From NCBI RefSeq assembly GCF_028858725.1, contig NC_084759.1:176357770-176421769 (forward strand): a stretch of DNA of 64,000 nucleotides, in the 5' to 3' direction. Each line of letters opens with the position of its first letter. The first letter of the stretch is position 1. The stretch is from Colius striatus. Its lineage: Eukaryota > Chordata > Aves > Coliiformes > Coliidae. The notes under the pieces were generated by a model. The model was given only the letters and a program-made list of their open reading frames with translations. It did no database searches and had not been told where the DNA came from. The position numbers and the translations under genes are program-made. Below are positions 24,801-34,199 of this stretch, piece by piece.

Positions 24801-27800
24801 ATTTAAATACAAGAAAAAACCATTTTACTGTGAGGATGAGGGAGCAGTGGCACAGGCTGCCCAGGGAGGATGTGGAGTCTCCTTCCTTGGAGATCTTCAA
24901 GACCCGCCTCGACGTGTTCCTGTGTGACCTGATATTGGTGGACCTGCTTCTGCAGGGGGGTTGGACTAGATGATCTCTAAAGGTCCCTTCCAACCCCTAC
25001 CATTCTGTGATTCTGTGAAGATGTAATGTATTTAATAATGTTTCTACCTGTAGTCCTGGATTGTTCCGTTGTGAACTCACTCCCAGTGGTAGAGGCGATA
25101 ACGCTTGTAATCATAATACAAAAGTTTATAGAGCTTCTTTCTAAATGCCAGTTAGCATTTTAGCAGTTAGCATCAAAATCAATTTCCTGTTACAGAAATA
25201 GTTTTTCTTACATTTATCTTCTCTGTGAGAAAGCCTTCTTTGTATGAATTCCTTCATGCTTGAATGACTTGCTTCAGCTATCACTAAGTTATGAACAATT
25301 CTGTCAGGTTAAAGCTTCATGAGTGGTGACGTTGTCTCCTGAAGTCTAATGGCTTGCAAAATGCTTGTTGCAGTTCAGTAGCCCCCTTTGAGTACCTAAG
25401 GGGAAATAAAAAAAGGAGAATGCTTGAAAGACACTGTCAGTATTGAGGTATATTATTTTTTTTTTTCCCCTCTCAAAATTTTAATATGAAAACATTGAGT
25501 ACTTCATTTGAGAAACCTGGAAGCGACAAAGCAGATAATAGATTTTGGAACACAGATATAACTGATAGACATATGCATAATTGACAACAAAATATGGACG
25601 TTTCATTTGGAGGAAGAAAATAACTGAGTGGATTTCCTTGTCACAGCAAAACCATGTAGAACTTTCTGATTCATTTTTAGTGCATCTTCCCAAACATGAT
25701 TTTTCTATGGTTTTGTTTAACTGATTTCCATTTCTTCATGCAAAGATATATTTTGTCAGTCTCATTTGTTTTATGGTACTAGGAAAAAGAATTTTAAACC
25801 TAGGACAGTTCCAAGCTTAATTTCCTGCTGTAGTCTAATGGAAATTATCTAGTTTGCCACTAGATATTATCTAGTGGCAAACTGAGAACTCCTAAAATAG
25901 TTGCTTAAGAATTTTTCTCTCTACCTCCTTTTTAACAAGTTTCTGTGATCATGGTGCAGTATTGCCCTTGGCAATAGTTAATTCTGTGTCGAGATGTCCA
26001 CCACTGTCTCACTTCATAAGTAACATGTCAGATTATTCTTGGCATTGTCACTTGGCCAAATCTAGGAATGTTAACTCCCTGTACCCCTATCTCCTGAAGC
26101 AATTTTCATCAGACAGGTTTTGTTTATGTATCACAAGTGTTCTCCACCTGAAATGATAAGCTTATGCATCGATTACACCTTGACAGTTCTTGCTTTATTA
26201 TGAGCTATTGTGACAAAGGGTTGAAACGGCTCTGAGGTGAGTTTTATTAAAAATATCCTGCATACTCTATTAATGTAAACAACAGTCCACTGAATCATCC
26301 CAGTGATTTTGGACTCCATACACTGTCCTAATGCAATGCTGTCCTGAAAACTATGTAGTCATGTATTTACCAGCTGAAAAAAGCTGGATAGTTTTCACTA
26401 ATTATCCATTGGGGTTGGACTAGGTGATCTTTCAAGGTCCCTTCCAACCCTTAAGATTCTGTGATCCATTGCTGATCCTCATCTCTCCATGAAATAGCAC
26501 AGGCTTAGTTCATGAGTGGGTAGTGACAGTCTAATTTTTACACCAAGGTTCTATTGTCTTTACATTTTTAATAGTCTGTACTTTTACTTCATTAAGAACT
26601 TGCTGTGAACACTCATGAATTCTCAACTGTTTTATGTTAACTGCTTTTCCTATGCTTTATGGATTCTTTTAACTTGTTTTTTAGTTGGTAATATGACCTA
26701 TTGCAGTCATTACTGCAAGTAGAACTTTCTAATGGGATCTGCCCTGATTTTCTGCATTTGTTATTATACTTATCAGTTCACTTAAATGTGAAGTGCTGGT
26801 AGCATGATCCTGAGGGTTGGGATAAATAAATATGCATTAAGAAACACCCAAAAACCCCAAGAACACAACCCAACTAACAAAACCCAAGAATTTGTCAGGA
26901 TAAACATGCTTTCATCATCAAAGTCTTAACAAAATCACAGAACATTCCTTTTTATATGTTATGACTTGAAATTTCTTAATTCTAAAATCTCAGAATAAAG
27001 AAATACACATGCATTGGAAAGACTAAAATATTTCATTGTAAATTAGAGGCATTGTGTTCCAATACGAAATAAAAATAGAGCAATTTCCAAATAAGCTTTC
27101 AAAAAATATAAAAATAATATACTGTTGAAATTGTTTTGCCTACTGTTCTTCTCACCCCTGTTTTCAGTTTGGATCAAAATTTGGGAATGAAACCGGCACT
27201 GTGTATACAGATAGAATGTGGTTCGAAGTTTCTATTGCCATTTTTTTAAGTATATATGATCTGACGGCTATATCCAACTAATATTAGTGCAGTATACTTT
27301 CTTCCAATTAACAATGTGATTAAAAATGATGCACAACTAATCAGGATTTGTCATTGCTTTAGTGGAGTTGTTTGAGCTGAAAACACGTTTTAGTCTATAA
27401 AGCTGACAGTGGCTTTAGTTCTGATAGCTGAGAGGGTGACTTTTTCCTTTTTGTGATATGGATCATATACTTCTGTATTGGAGTACACTTAAAACAGACC
27501 TCTTCATCGTTTGAGGGAGCTGAGAGTGCATGGTAGAGGATTCCCTCCTGAAGCTTCAACTTTTGCAGTTCACTTGGTGTGAAGTCCCTGTCTGGATGTG
27601 ACAGCTGGGAGAAGGGGGCACATTGCAAAGTCTTGTCTCTAAATCCTTAAAAAAAAAAAAAAATTGTTGATGGTACAAGTAAGTGAAACAAAACACTGTA
27701 ATGAGTTTAAATTTAATATGCTATTTTAATGAAGTATTAGCAGCAATAAAAGTTTTAGCACTATTTCTTTTTATAGTGATTGTTAATGTGAATACCAAGT

Positions 27801-30800
27801 TTGAGACTTGTTGTAAAGTCTAATCATTATGCATGTCTATATATATGTGCACACAGGAAACCTCGACCTGTCTCTCAGCTGGTTGCACAACAGGTTCCTC
27901 AGCAGTTTGTGCCCCCTACACAATCAAAGAAAGAGAAAAAAGACAAAGTAGAAAAGGAAAAAAGTGAAAAGGAAACAACAAGCAAAAAGAACAGTCATAA
28001 GAAAAGCAGGTAAAAATTTTAAGAAACTTTTGCACTATTCAAAAACATAATTTAGAAAAGGAAATAAGAAAATATGCTGTAGGTTTACTGCTTTGTGAGT
28101 GCTGTGACAACTGTTTTGACAATAAGACTAAATATTTGTGTGTGAAGTTTCACTGCTTTAGGATACCTATTAAATGCAAAGAGTACTTGTAGTTTGGAAT
28201 TTTGACCAGAAGATGGAGATCAGCTGAATTTAGAGATAAAGACTTTGGTATTTTTGTTACTGGTTACAGATCTTTTTCTCTGTAGATAGGTGAACAGATG
28301 ATATTAATCTCTGAAAAAGAGAGGGGACGGGAGGTACTTGTTTGCATGCAAAATAACAGAGGAGAGAGAGAGAAGCAGTACCAGATTGAAGAAGAGTGAG
28401 AAAGTAACATGGTTATTGCTATCCTTGCAGAACTGGAATAAACTCTGGCGACCTGAACTAGGGTGTAAATTAATGTGACAGGATAAGGCATGTATATTAC
28501 CTAGTGATAAAAATGTGTATGCTACATCTGAGCTGTTGAAGGAAACCTTGGACTCTTAGAACATAAAATATGACAGTACAGACAAGCAGTTGTAAAAGCC
28601 TTGATCTTGCCATAAGTGCACGTGGGAAGACGGTGCAAATTTCGAAACAAAAGCATCAAGTTTAACCCCTAAATCATCACAGTCTAAACATCAAGTTGTT
28701 ATGGCAAGAATGCCATGCCAAAAAAAAAGAAAGCTGAAGAGTGTACAACAGAAGTAGTCTAATCAAATGTGGGAGGAACAGCTGATTGGGTTTTAATTTT
28801 TTGTTTGTTTGTTTTTTGGAAGCACTCCAAAGTGCTCCAGCCAAAGAAGGTCTTTTGAGATTAGTTATGCAGGGAAGTAGCAGATACTTCTGTTGTGTCT
28901 GAAATAGGATCATCAGGATCAGAACTAGAGAGTAGAGAGATTTGAGAGTCAAGAAAGAACAGTCATTAAGAAACTCATTGTTAGGATTAGGCACACTGAG
29001 GTATTCCTTCCTTTTCTTTCTTCCTTTTTTGTAATACTTAAATTTATTAGCTTACCTCATGCAGCTGAAGTACTTCAGTTATGAAGTATTTGTAAGATAA
29101 CAAATAATATAAATTGAGACATTGATGGTTGAATTGCAATAATACATTAAAAATGCAAAAGTCGGATAGGGAAAGGGGGAGAACGTGTAAAAAATAACTA
29201 AAATTAAAATCCTGGACTGAAATACCAGTATTGAGATTTGCATTAAGAACTGTTATTGGAAATAATTGACCTACTTCAAAATACTTTTTTTTTATTGCTC
29301 CAAATAGTTCAGTTTTTCACAGAATTGAATCAGTACATAGGACAGAATGTTAAGGGCACTGGATTAGTTTAGGCAGATCTTTTCAGTGTCCTTTAGGGAA
29401 AGAAAATCTTTTTCTTTTTGTCTTCAAATTTGCACATTATTGCTGGAAATGACAACAAAAATCAGCATGCACACTCAAGATGATTAATGAGCTCCAGACA
29501 TGGCACTTGGGCAACTCGGTAATGTGGAATTTTTCTCTCCATTCCCATGTTACAGAGCAGCAGATTTTCAGCTTTCTCTTAAATTCTTCAGTTGTGCTAC
29601 TTCAGCCTCCAAGGAACAAGATGTCAAAGCCTCTCACTGTTCCAGTGAAGGGAAAGCTTGAGGTGTTTCAGCTCAAGTGACTGGGAACCAACTCTGCTTC
29701 AAACCAAGTCAGATGATAGGGTAAATGTTAGGGCTTTGCTGTTAGCAGACCTGCTAACGTGTGATGTCAGTCATTTATTTTATTGCAGCTTGAGCTAGTG
29801 AAAGCTGTGGAGTTGGTTACATGCATAAATCTATGCTGTTCATAACCACTTGGGTCAATTCAACTGATGGTTTATCATAGTAGTCAAAGGAATGTAGTAA
29901 ATTGGAAGTACTTCATGCTTATTACTAGCAAAAATATGACAGCAAAATACAAGTCCAAGTGTTCTTTGGTTCTTACTGTTGTGAAAAATCAAATGGTTGA
30001 ATGATCAGATGGAGACTTGCCCTGTCAACACTGCGTGTGTGATACTGTGCTCTGTGCGTAGTTTAAATCACTGCATGTGTCGGGAATACCTGTGAAGACA
30101 AAGTACAATGCAAACAGTATACTAGCAGTCCCAGTGAGGTTTTTAACTGAACTAGTACCTGCTGCTGCTGCAAGTTAACACTATCTGTGTTATGGAATTC
30201 AGAAGGCAAACAGTAACATCTTCATTATTAAACATCATTCTCCACTTAGAATTGTGGCTTAAGGCTGCTGCAGAGATGGATTCTTCTCTGGAACTTTCTA
30301 TAGCCACCATAAAGAAAGATTTAATTTTTAAGAGTAAAAGCTTGCACGTGTGCAACATACCCATCTTGCTGCACAGTTACATTATTCATAAAGTCAACTT
30401 TTAAATACTCTTAGAAGAAGGTGATGTGTTATGTAAAGCTATTTTAATGTAAGACACACCAGGAAACACTCCTCCATAAATACAGAGGAAAACAACGTAC
30501 CACAAGTATTACATAGTGCCCATAGCAGTCTTATGTGCACAAGTATGTTCTCCAAAGCTCATGAAAAGTAGAATTAAAAGATGATAAGATGGTGTGTGTG
30601 CTTTTAATATGATTGTTTGCTTTATTTAGGCCAAGATTGAAAAATGTGGATCGAAGTAGCGCTCAGCATTTGGAAGTTACCGTTGGAGATCTGACGGTCA
30701 TAATTACAGACTTTAAAGAGAAAACAAAGTCACCACCTGCTTCCAGTGCTGCTTCTGCAGATCAACACAGTCAGAGTGGTTCTAGCTCTGACAACACAGA

Positions 30801-30867
30801 GAGGGGAATGTCCAGGTCATCTTCACCCAGGGGAGAAGCATCATCACTGAACGGGGAATCTCATTAA
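3804..30867 (+). CDS. YAF2: YAF2, YY1-associated factor 2 (complete, 4 coding exons)
   Basis: The coding sequence joins 3804-3829, 4005-4130, 27857-28009 and 30630-30867. That is 543 nt, or 180 residues plus TAA, the same length as human YAF2. All introns are GT-AG and all three are in phase 2, each splitting an arginine codon (R9, R51, R102). Residues 19-46 hold a RanBP2-type zinc finger (W23, C25, C28, N32, C39, C42). Residues 65-102 are a lysine/glutamate-rich linker, about 103-133 form the YAF2/RYBP domain, and the tail is Ser-rich. By family knowledge YAF2 is a nuclear subunit of variant PRC1. Its C-terminal domain binds RING1A/B in place of CBX proteins, it bridges to YY1, and its zinc finger can bind ubiquitin. 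The close paralogue RYBP is excluded by the whole-length agreement with YAF2 and the [11 protein letters not shown] linker. The start is the conserved MGDKKSPTR. Confidence 0.97.
3830..4004 (+). other. YAF2 intron 1 (175 bp)
   Basis: This is a very short, GC-rich intron between GTAGGG and CTCCGCAG|G. It begins with an in-frame TAG if retained. It contains a YY1-type motif at 3910-3918 and a run of GGC units at about 3933-3956. Confidence 0.93.
3910..3918 (+). promoter_or_regulatory. YY1-type motif GATGGCGGC in YAF2 intron 1
   Basis: GATGGCGGC matches the core of the YY1 consensus AAGATGGCGGC. It lies about 105 bp after the start codon, a common position for YY1 sites just downstream of CpG-island start sites. 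Occupancy is inferred. Confidence 0.45.
4005..4130 (+). CDS. YAF2: YAF2 coding exon 2 (zinc finger)
   Basis: The exon is 126 nt with phase 2 at both ends, acceptor CTCCGCAG|G and donor CACG|GTGGGT. It carries the whole RanBP2-type finger with the pattern W-x-C-x2-C-x3-N-x6-C-x2-C (W23 to C42). All four zinc ligands and the asparagine of the family are intact. Residue 33 is glycine, where I recall serine in human. Because the exon is a multiple of three, skipping it would remove the finger without changing frame. Confidence 0.96.
6818..6867. repeat. Paired short inverted repeats built on AGTGCCA
   Basis: CGAGTGCCA at 6818-6826 pairs perfectly with TGGCACTCG at 6829-6837 (2-nt spacer). TGGCACT at 6849-6855 pairs perfectly with AGTGCCA at 6861-6867 (5-nt spacer). 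The four arms share the same 7-mer in alternating orientation, so the block can also fold as one larger stem. No known element is recognised. Confidence 0.8.
9507..9533. repeat. 27-nt alternating purine-pyrimidine tract with NRF1-like core
   Basis: Pyrimidine and purine alternate without a break from 9507 to 9533, mixing TG/CA and CG steps, a pattern prone to Z-DNA. Its centre, TGCGCATGCGTG, differs by one base from the NRF1 palindrome TGCGCATGCGCA. CpG steps are rare in the surrounding intron. Confidence 0.6.
10486..10514. repeat. AT-rich inverted repeat, 13-bp arms
   Basis: TTTTAATTATATT (10486-10498) and AATATAATTAAAA (10502-10514) are exact reverse complements around a 3-nt loop. The low complexity makes chance or slippage a fair explanation. 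Confidence 0.7.
14198..14247. repeat. Short direct repeat, AACCAGAGTGTGTGA twice
   Basis: Identical 15-mers begin at 14198 and 14233, offset by 35 bp, indicating a small local duplication. Just before it, at about 13900-14130, lies a GC-richer patch with no recognised function. Confidence 0.7.
16831..16852. repeat. Homopolymer tract of 22 T
   Basis: An uninterrupted T run lies in YAF2 intron 2. It could be the poly(A) tail of a minus-strand retrocopy, but the following sequence matches no gene I recognise. Confidence 0.85.
17839..18405 (-). mobile_element. CR1 LINE, 5'-truncated, about 570 bp
   Basis: It begins with TCATAGAATCATAGAATGG and the GGGTTGGAAGGGGCCTTTAG block, the antisense CR1 3' UTR. 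Minus-strand translation gives ORF2 tail motifs such as [19 protein letters not shown] (within 17920-18234) and [15 protein letters not shown] upstream of it. The two frames overlap, so at least one indel breaks the ORF. Truncation is at about 18405. The sequence is well preserved and so relatively young, and it resembles the copies at 24652, 31795 and 52995. Confidence 0.95.
22805..23210. other. GC-richer patch in YAF2 intron 2, unidentified
   Basis: About 400 bp are richer in GC than the flanks and are open in several frames at once: a 111-codon frame on the plus strand (22827-23162) and an 85-codon frame on the minus strand (22779-23036). It matches no gene, LTR or CR1 part that I recognise. 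Openness on both strands argues against a simple coding exon. An old repeat or a conserved regulatory element is possible. Confidence 0.35.
23507..23738 (-). mobile_element. CR1 LINE 3' fragment, older subfamily
   Basis: ATAGAGTCATTTTGATTGG leads into a GTCCAACCACTAACCTCACA block and then CCTCATCTATGCATCTTTT, as in the copy at 84-612. It decays after the GGCAGCCTGTGCCAGTG block, and similarity to the FF(T/F)K-coding part is only faint up to about 23738. Confidence 0.85.
24652..25018 (+). mobile_element. CR1 LINE 3' end, plus orientation
   Basis: The copy reads forward from the AGAGGAGACTGAGGGGGGAT block through [19 protein letters not shown] (within 24740-24973) into the 3' UTR. It finishes with the canonical CCATTCTGTGATTCTGTG terminus. 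Relative to the longer copies it lacks everything 5' of the final ORF2 segment. Confidence 0.94.
25851..25883. repeat. Perfect 33-bp palindrome (16-bp arms, 1-nt centre)
   Basis: AGTTTGCCACTAGATA (25851-25866) and TATCTAGTGGCAAACT (25868-25883) are exact reverse complements with a single T between them. The octamer TTATCTAG also occurs just left of the palindrome (25846-25853) and again inside it. The arms have mixed composition, so this is not low-complexity chance. Confidence 0.9.
26408..26464 (+). mobile_element. CR1 LINE 3'-terminal fragment (about 57 bp)
   Basis: GGGGTTGGACTAGGTGATCT, a variant CCCTTCCAACCC block and ATTCTGTGAT form the extreme 3' end of CR1 in plus orientation. No coding part is left. 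Confidence 0.85.
27395..27645 (-). CDS. Candidate antisense terminal coding exon, unknown gene
   Basis: On the minus strand a strong 3' splice site (15 T's then AAG|G, with the AG at 27647-27646) opens directly into an 82-codon frame ending in TAG at 27397-27395. The entry phase leaves two bases (GA) from a split codon. The peptide is hydrophilic and protein-like. It runs through [16 protein letters not shown], two cysteines in CFKC, and a basic stretch ITKRKKS, and ends LKPLSAL. It is GC-richer than the surrounding intron. I do not recognise the family, no upstream exon was located, and there is no ATG at the start, so it would have to be spliced from elsewhere. It could also be a decayed retrocopy fragment or an alternative exon. 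It lies 210 bp upstream of YAF2 exon 3 on the opposite strand. Confidence 0.3.
27857..28009 (+). CDS. YAF2: YAF2 coding exon 3 (charged linker)
   Basis: The exon is 153 nt, phase 2 at both ends, with acceptor GTGCACACAG|G and donor AGCAG|GTAAAA. It encodes residues 51-102: [13 protein letters not shown], a QFVPPTQ segment and then a Lys/Glu-rich run, [16 protein letters not shown], leading to NSHKKS. The run is probably disordered or helical and is characteristic of YAF2 as against RYBP. The acceptor lacks a long pyrimidine tract (the upstream sequence is CTATATATATGTGCACACAG), so this may be a weakly defined exon. Skipping it would preserve frame. Confidence 0.96.
28010..30629 (+). other. 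YAF2 intron 3 (2.6 kb)
   Basis: The intron runs from GTAAAA to TTGCTTTATTTAG|G. It holds no recognised repeat or gene. A plus-strand frame of 66 codons at 29480-29680 and a 105-codon minus frame at 28677-28994 show no family features. Confidence 0.93.
30630..30867 (+). CDS. YAF2: YAF2 coding exon 4 (RING1-binding domain, stop)
   Basis: Acceptor TTTATTTAG|G opens R102[15 protein letters not shown], followed by the beta-strand core [13 protein letters not shown] (residues 118-130). This is the YAF2/RYBP domain that in solved complexes binds the RAWUL domain of RING1B. The tail from about residue 133 is rich in Ser, Asp and Glu and ends NGESH, with TAA at 30865-30867. All of the tail is in frame with no breaks. 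Confidence 0.97.
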
Positions 30868-31426
30868 AGTTAATTTCCTCCAGTTTCTTTAGTCTCTTCT
30901 CTTCAAAACGTGCAAATACATAACTTCTGTCACCTGTTACCACATTTTCATGACAGATTATTCATGCATAATTGGTATGTTGTCTGGAACATAATTTATG
31001 CAGTTTTAAAAAGAGAAAAAAGAAAAAAAAGTGCAGTGGTAGAAACAATAATTTAAATGCAATCTACAAATGCTTACGAAGCATTTTCAGACCAACTCGC
31101 TAATCTTCATGTGTAAAGATGCCATGAAAATGTGGTTTGAATGTTCATTATGCAGTGTTATTGGTAAGTCCATTTTCACTTTTAGTTTAGTGAATTCTAA
31201 TACAACTCTTGGAGTCTCTACTATTGGCATGTACTGAATTGAAATTTTTATAACATAGTTCAAGCTGCCTAAATATGTATTATTTGAGAATTGTGAAACA
31301 TAGTTATATGTATGCAAGTCAAAGATCAACCTAATCAACTATTGCTGCAACAGAATTTTCATAATAATTATCTTCTTAAAAACACCTGCTGGTACTTGGT
31401 GTGGTTAAATAGGAAAAATGTTATTA

Positions 31427-31432
31427 AATAAA
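31427..31432 (+). terminator. AATAAA, proximal YAF2 poly(A) signal candidate
   Basis: The first AATAAA after the stop (about 560 nt downstream) is followed within 15-40 nt by a T-rich stretch with TTTGT and TTTTTG. This is suitable for cleavage at about 31445-31455. Confidence 0.55.
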
Positions 31433-31794
31433 ACATTTGTATGAATTTTTGCCAATGTTTGACACATTTTACTAGATTACTGTAACTGAATTATGTTGAT
31501 GATTTTACCAATATTTTTTTCACACTTAAAACACTTATTGTAATGTTTACAAGCAAAGCAGAAAACACATTCTAGGTATCTATTGGTTTACCTTACAATT
31601 CAGGTAATTACTACATTGTCACTGTACACTGGTATTCTATGTTGTGTAACAAATATTGAACCTCAGATGATCATATGTTTGGCAAAAACTAACATTTGGA
31701 AATAGGAAAGTTTGGAAAAGCTTTAAAAATAACAAGTGCAGTTTTCACTTCTGCTTAGTGCTAGTTCCTTGCCCCAAATTTATCTAGTGTTGTA

Positions 31795-32955
31795 TAGAAT
31801 CACAGAATGGTAGGAGTTGGAAGGGACCTCTGGAGATTATCTAATACAAGCCCCCACTAAAGCAGGTTCACCTTAATCAGGTTGCACAAGCAAGTATACA
31901 AATGGGTTTTGAAAATCTCCAGAGGAGGAGATTCCCTAACCTCCCTGGGGAGCCTGTGCCAGGGCTCCCTCCCTCACCCTCACAGTAAAATAGTTTTTCT
32001 TTGTGTTTAGATGGAACTTCATGTGTTTCAGCTTTTGTCCATTACCCCTTGTCCCCTCACTGGACACTACAGAAAAAAGTGTTGCCCCAACCTCTTGACA
32101 TGCAGCTTTTAAATACTTGTAAGTGTTAATGAGGTCCCCCCTCAATCTCCTCCAGGCTAAACAGTCCCAGGTCTTGCAGCCTTTCCTCGTATGAAAGATG
32201 TTCCAGTGCTGTGATCATCTTGGTAGCTCTGCGCTGGACTCTCTCCAGAAGTTTCCTGTCCTTCTTGAGCTGGGGAGCCCAAAACTGGACACAGGACTCC
32301 AGATGAGGCCTCACCAGGGCAGAGTAGAGGGGAACCTCCCTTGACCTGCTGGACATGCTCTTCTTGATGCATCCCAGGATGCCATTGGCCTTCTTGGCCA
32401 CAAGGGCACATTGCTGGCTGAAGGTTAGGGGTCTTTGATCACCACAGTCTGGGCTCTACTGTTCAGCCCATTCTTGATCCACCTCGCTATCCACCCGTCC
32501 ATCCCTGAGCTTTCCTATGAGGAAGTTTTGGGAGATGGTGTCAAAAGCCTTGCTGACGTCAAGGCAGACAATAGCCACTGTTCAAAGAATGCCGTTAGGT
32601 TGGTCAAGCAGGACTTCCCCTTGGTGAATCTGTGTTGACTCCCCCTGATACCCATTTTTTCCCTTGTCTGTTTAGAGATGACATCCAGGATGAGTTGTTC
32701 CATCACAGTTCCAGGGATGGAGGTGAGGCTGACTGGCCTGTAATTTCCTGAGTCGTCCTTCTTGCCTTTTTTGAAGACTGGTGTGACATTGGCCTTCCTC
32801 CAGTCCTCAGGTACCTCACCTGTTCTCCACCATTATTCAAAAATGATGGAGAGTAGCTTAGCAATAACATCAGCCAGCTCCCTCAGCACTGGTGGGTGCA
32901 TCCCGTCAGATCCCGTAGATTAATGGATGTTAAGCTTGCCCAATAGGTCATTTCA
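31795..32955 (-). mobile_element. CR1 LINE, about 1.16 kb, longest copy in the window
   Basis: It starts with AGAATCACAGAATGG and the GGAGTTGGAAGGGACCTCT block and runs upstream in ORF2 through the reverse transcriptase. Minus-strand pieces include [19 protein letters not shown] (within 32126-32401) and LTNLTAFFEQW in the RT core (within 32515-32706). Several frameshifts separate these pieces, so no functional RT remains. The 5' truncation is near 32955. It is antisense to YAF2 and lies 0.93 kb after its stop codon. Confidence 0.95.
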
Positions 32956-34193
32956 TTACAGGAGTATCACGTTGCACAAGAATAAGAAATAACAATACTA
33001 TTACTTATGTGTTCCTGAATCAATTTCTTTAATATTGATTTGGCTTATTAGAATGTATTATGTCATAAACCATATGAAAAAACTCAGTACCTGACTTTAT
33101 GGCATAAAGTGTCAACATTTATGCACTTAGCAATATCATGATACAGAACAGAGCTATTTGCAGTCCCATCTGGTATAATGTAAAATTACCAATAAAATAT
33201 TTTTGTGAATACAGATTTTGCATTTTTGTTTACAACCAATAAGTGTTTTGATACACACATGCAATCTATGTATAGATTAAAAATTATAGATTCAGATTCA
33301 ATACATTCAGTCCATTTAGCTGCTTTTAGTGAGGTAGTCCAGTTACAGTTCAGTGATTCTTTTTCATTCAAACTAAGTATATTTTTAAGCCCATGTAAAA
33401 GTTGGATGGACCTTCTTGGTAGTGAATCCAGCCCTAAATTATTACCAACATACGATATATCTTCCTAACAGCTAAAACAATGGTTTTTGGTAGCCCCTGA
33501 CAATTGTGATGTTTGGTGATTTCTTGTAGTAATGTATTTTTTTCTGTTTTTAATGCAGTACTTCTACAGGCACAATGGTACTGTTCTATTTTGTAAGATG
33601 CTAGTTGTGAAATACAGTTAGTTGCATAAAATGGAAGTCTGATGTGATATCTGAGAACATACATACCTCATTCCTTGGTGTTGCTGTTTAAACTTTTTAA
33701 GACATCAAATGTTATTTATAGGCTATTTCAGATGGATAACTACTGACCTGTTTATTATGTATTCTACTTTATCTGACTAAATCGGATGTCTGTTCATTGC
33801 CATTACCTGGACAAATTTTAGTGTCTGTAAAACAATGCATTTTAAGGTTCTTAAATGTTCTGGGGGCTGGGCTGGTGTTCAGAATAACATACCCTAGTTT
33901 TTAAAAGAAAAGAAAAAAAGAACCCTATGCTTCTTAACTGTATTTTTGTTATATTTTACTTTAGGTGGGTCTATTTGCAGAATCTGCTGATGTAATGGAT
34001 TATAAGAGCACTGAAACTGCTCAAAGCAAGCAGTTTAATGATAGCGAATCTCATCTCAAGATGTTTCATGAAATGTGTTTCTTACTTAAAATGTAACGAA
34101 TGCAAACACATTTCAGAATTCCTTGCAAACAACTAATAATCTATTGCCAGTGGTTCACTAAATGGAAAACGTGTTTTCATTTAACTTTATGTG

Positions 34194-34199
34194 AATAAA
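34194..34199 (+). terminator. AATAAA, possible distal YAF2 poly(A) signal
   Basis: AATAAA is followed by a short C run and then TCTCTTTGTATCTT 25-40 nt later, a plausible U/GU-rich downstream element. Use of this site would yield a 3' UTR of about 3.3 kb that contains the CR1 copy. Confidence 0.4.

Larger units (their letters stand above)
4131..27856 (+). other. YAF2 intron 2 (23.7 kb)
   Basis: This is the large intron between GTGGGT and TGCACACAG|G. The sequence is AT-rich and mostly featureless. It includes CR1 copies at 17839, 23507, 24652 and 26408, T tracts (for example 5981-6001 and 16831-16852), several inverted repeats, and a coding-like minus-strand segment at 27395-27645. Apart from that segment no nested gene, tRNA or snoRNA was recognised. 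Stretches such as 5000-6700, 7200-9300, 10600-13800 and 14300-16800 show nothing beyond simple AT-rich sequence. Confidence 0.93.

Noticed and set aside
26846-26890. A/C-rich strand-asymmetric run (ACACCCAAAAACCCC...)
   Set aside because: No repeat period or telomere-like TTAGGG pattern. It is probably simple low-complexity DNA.
29599-29680. Possible extra YAF2 exon in intron 3 (CTACTTCAG acceptor)
   Set aside because: In the YAF2 phase the frame stops quickly, and the donor-like CAA|GTGACT is weak.
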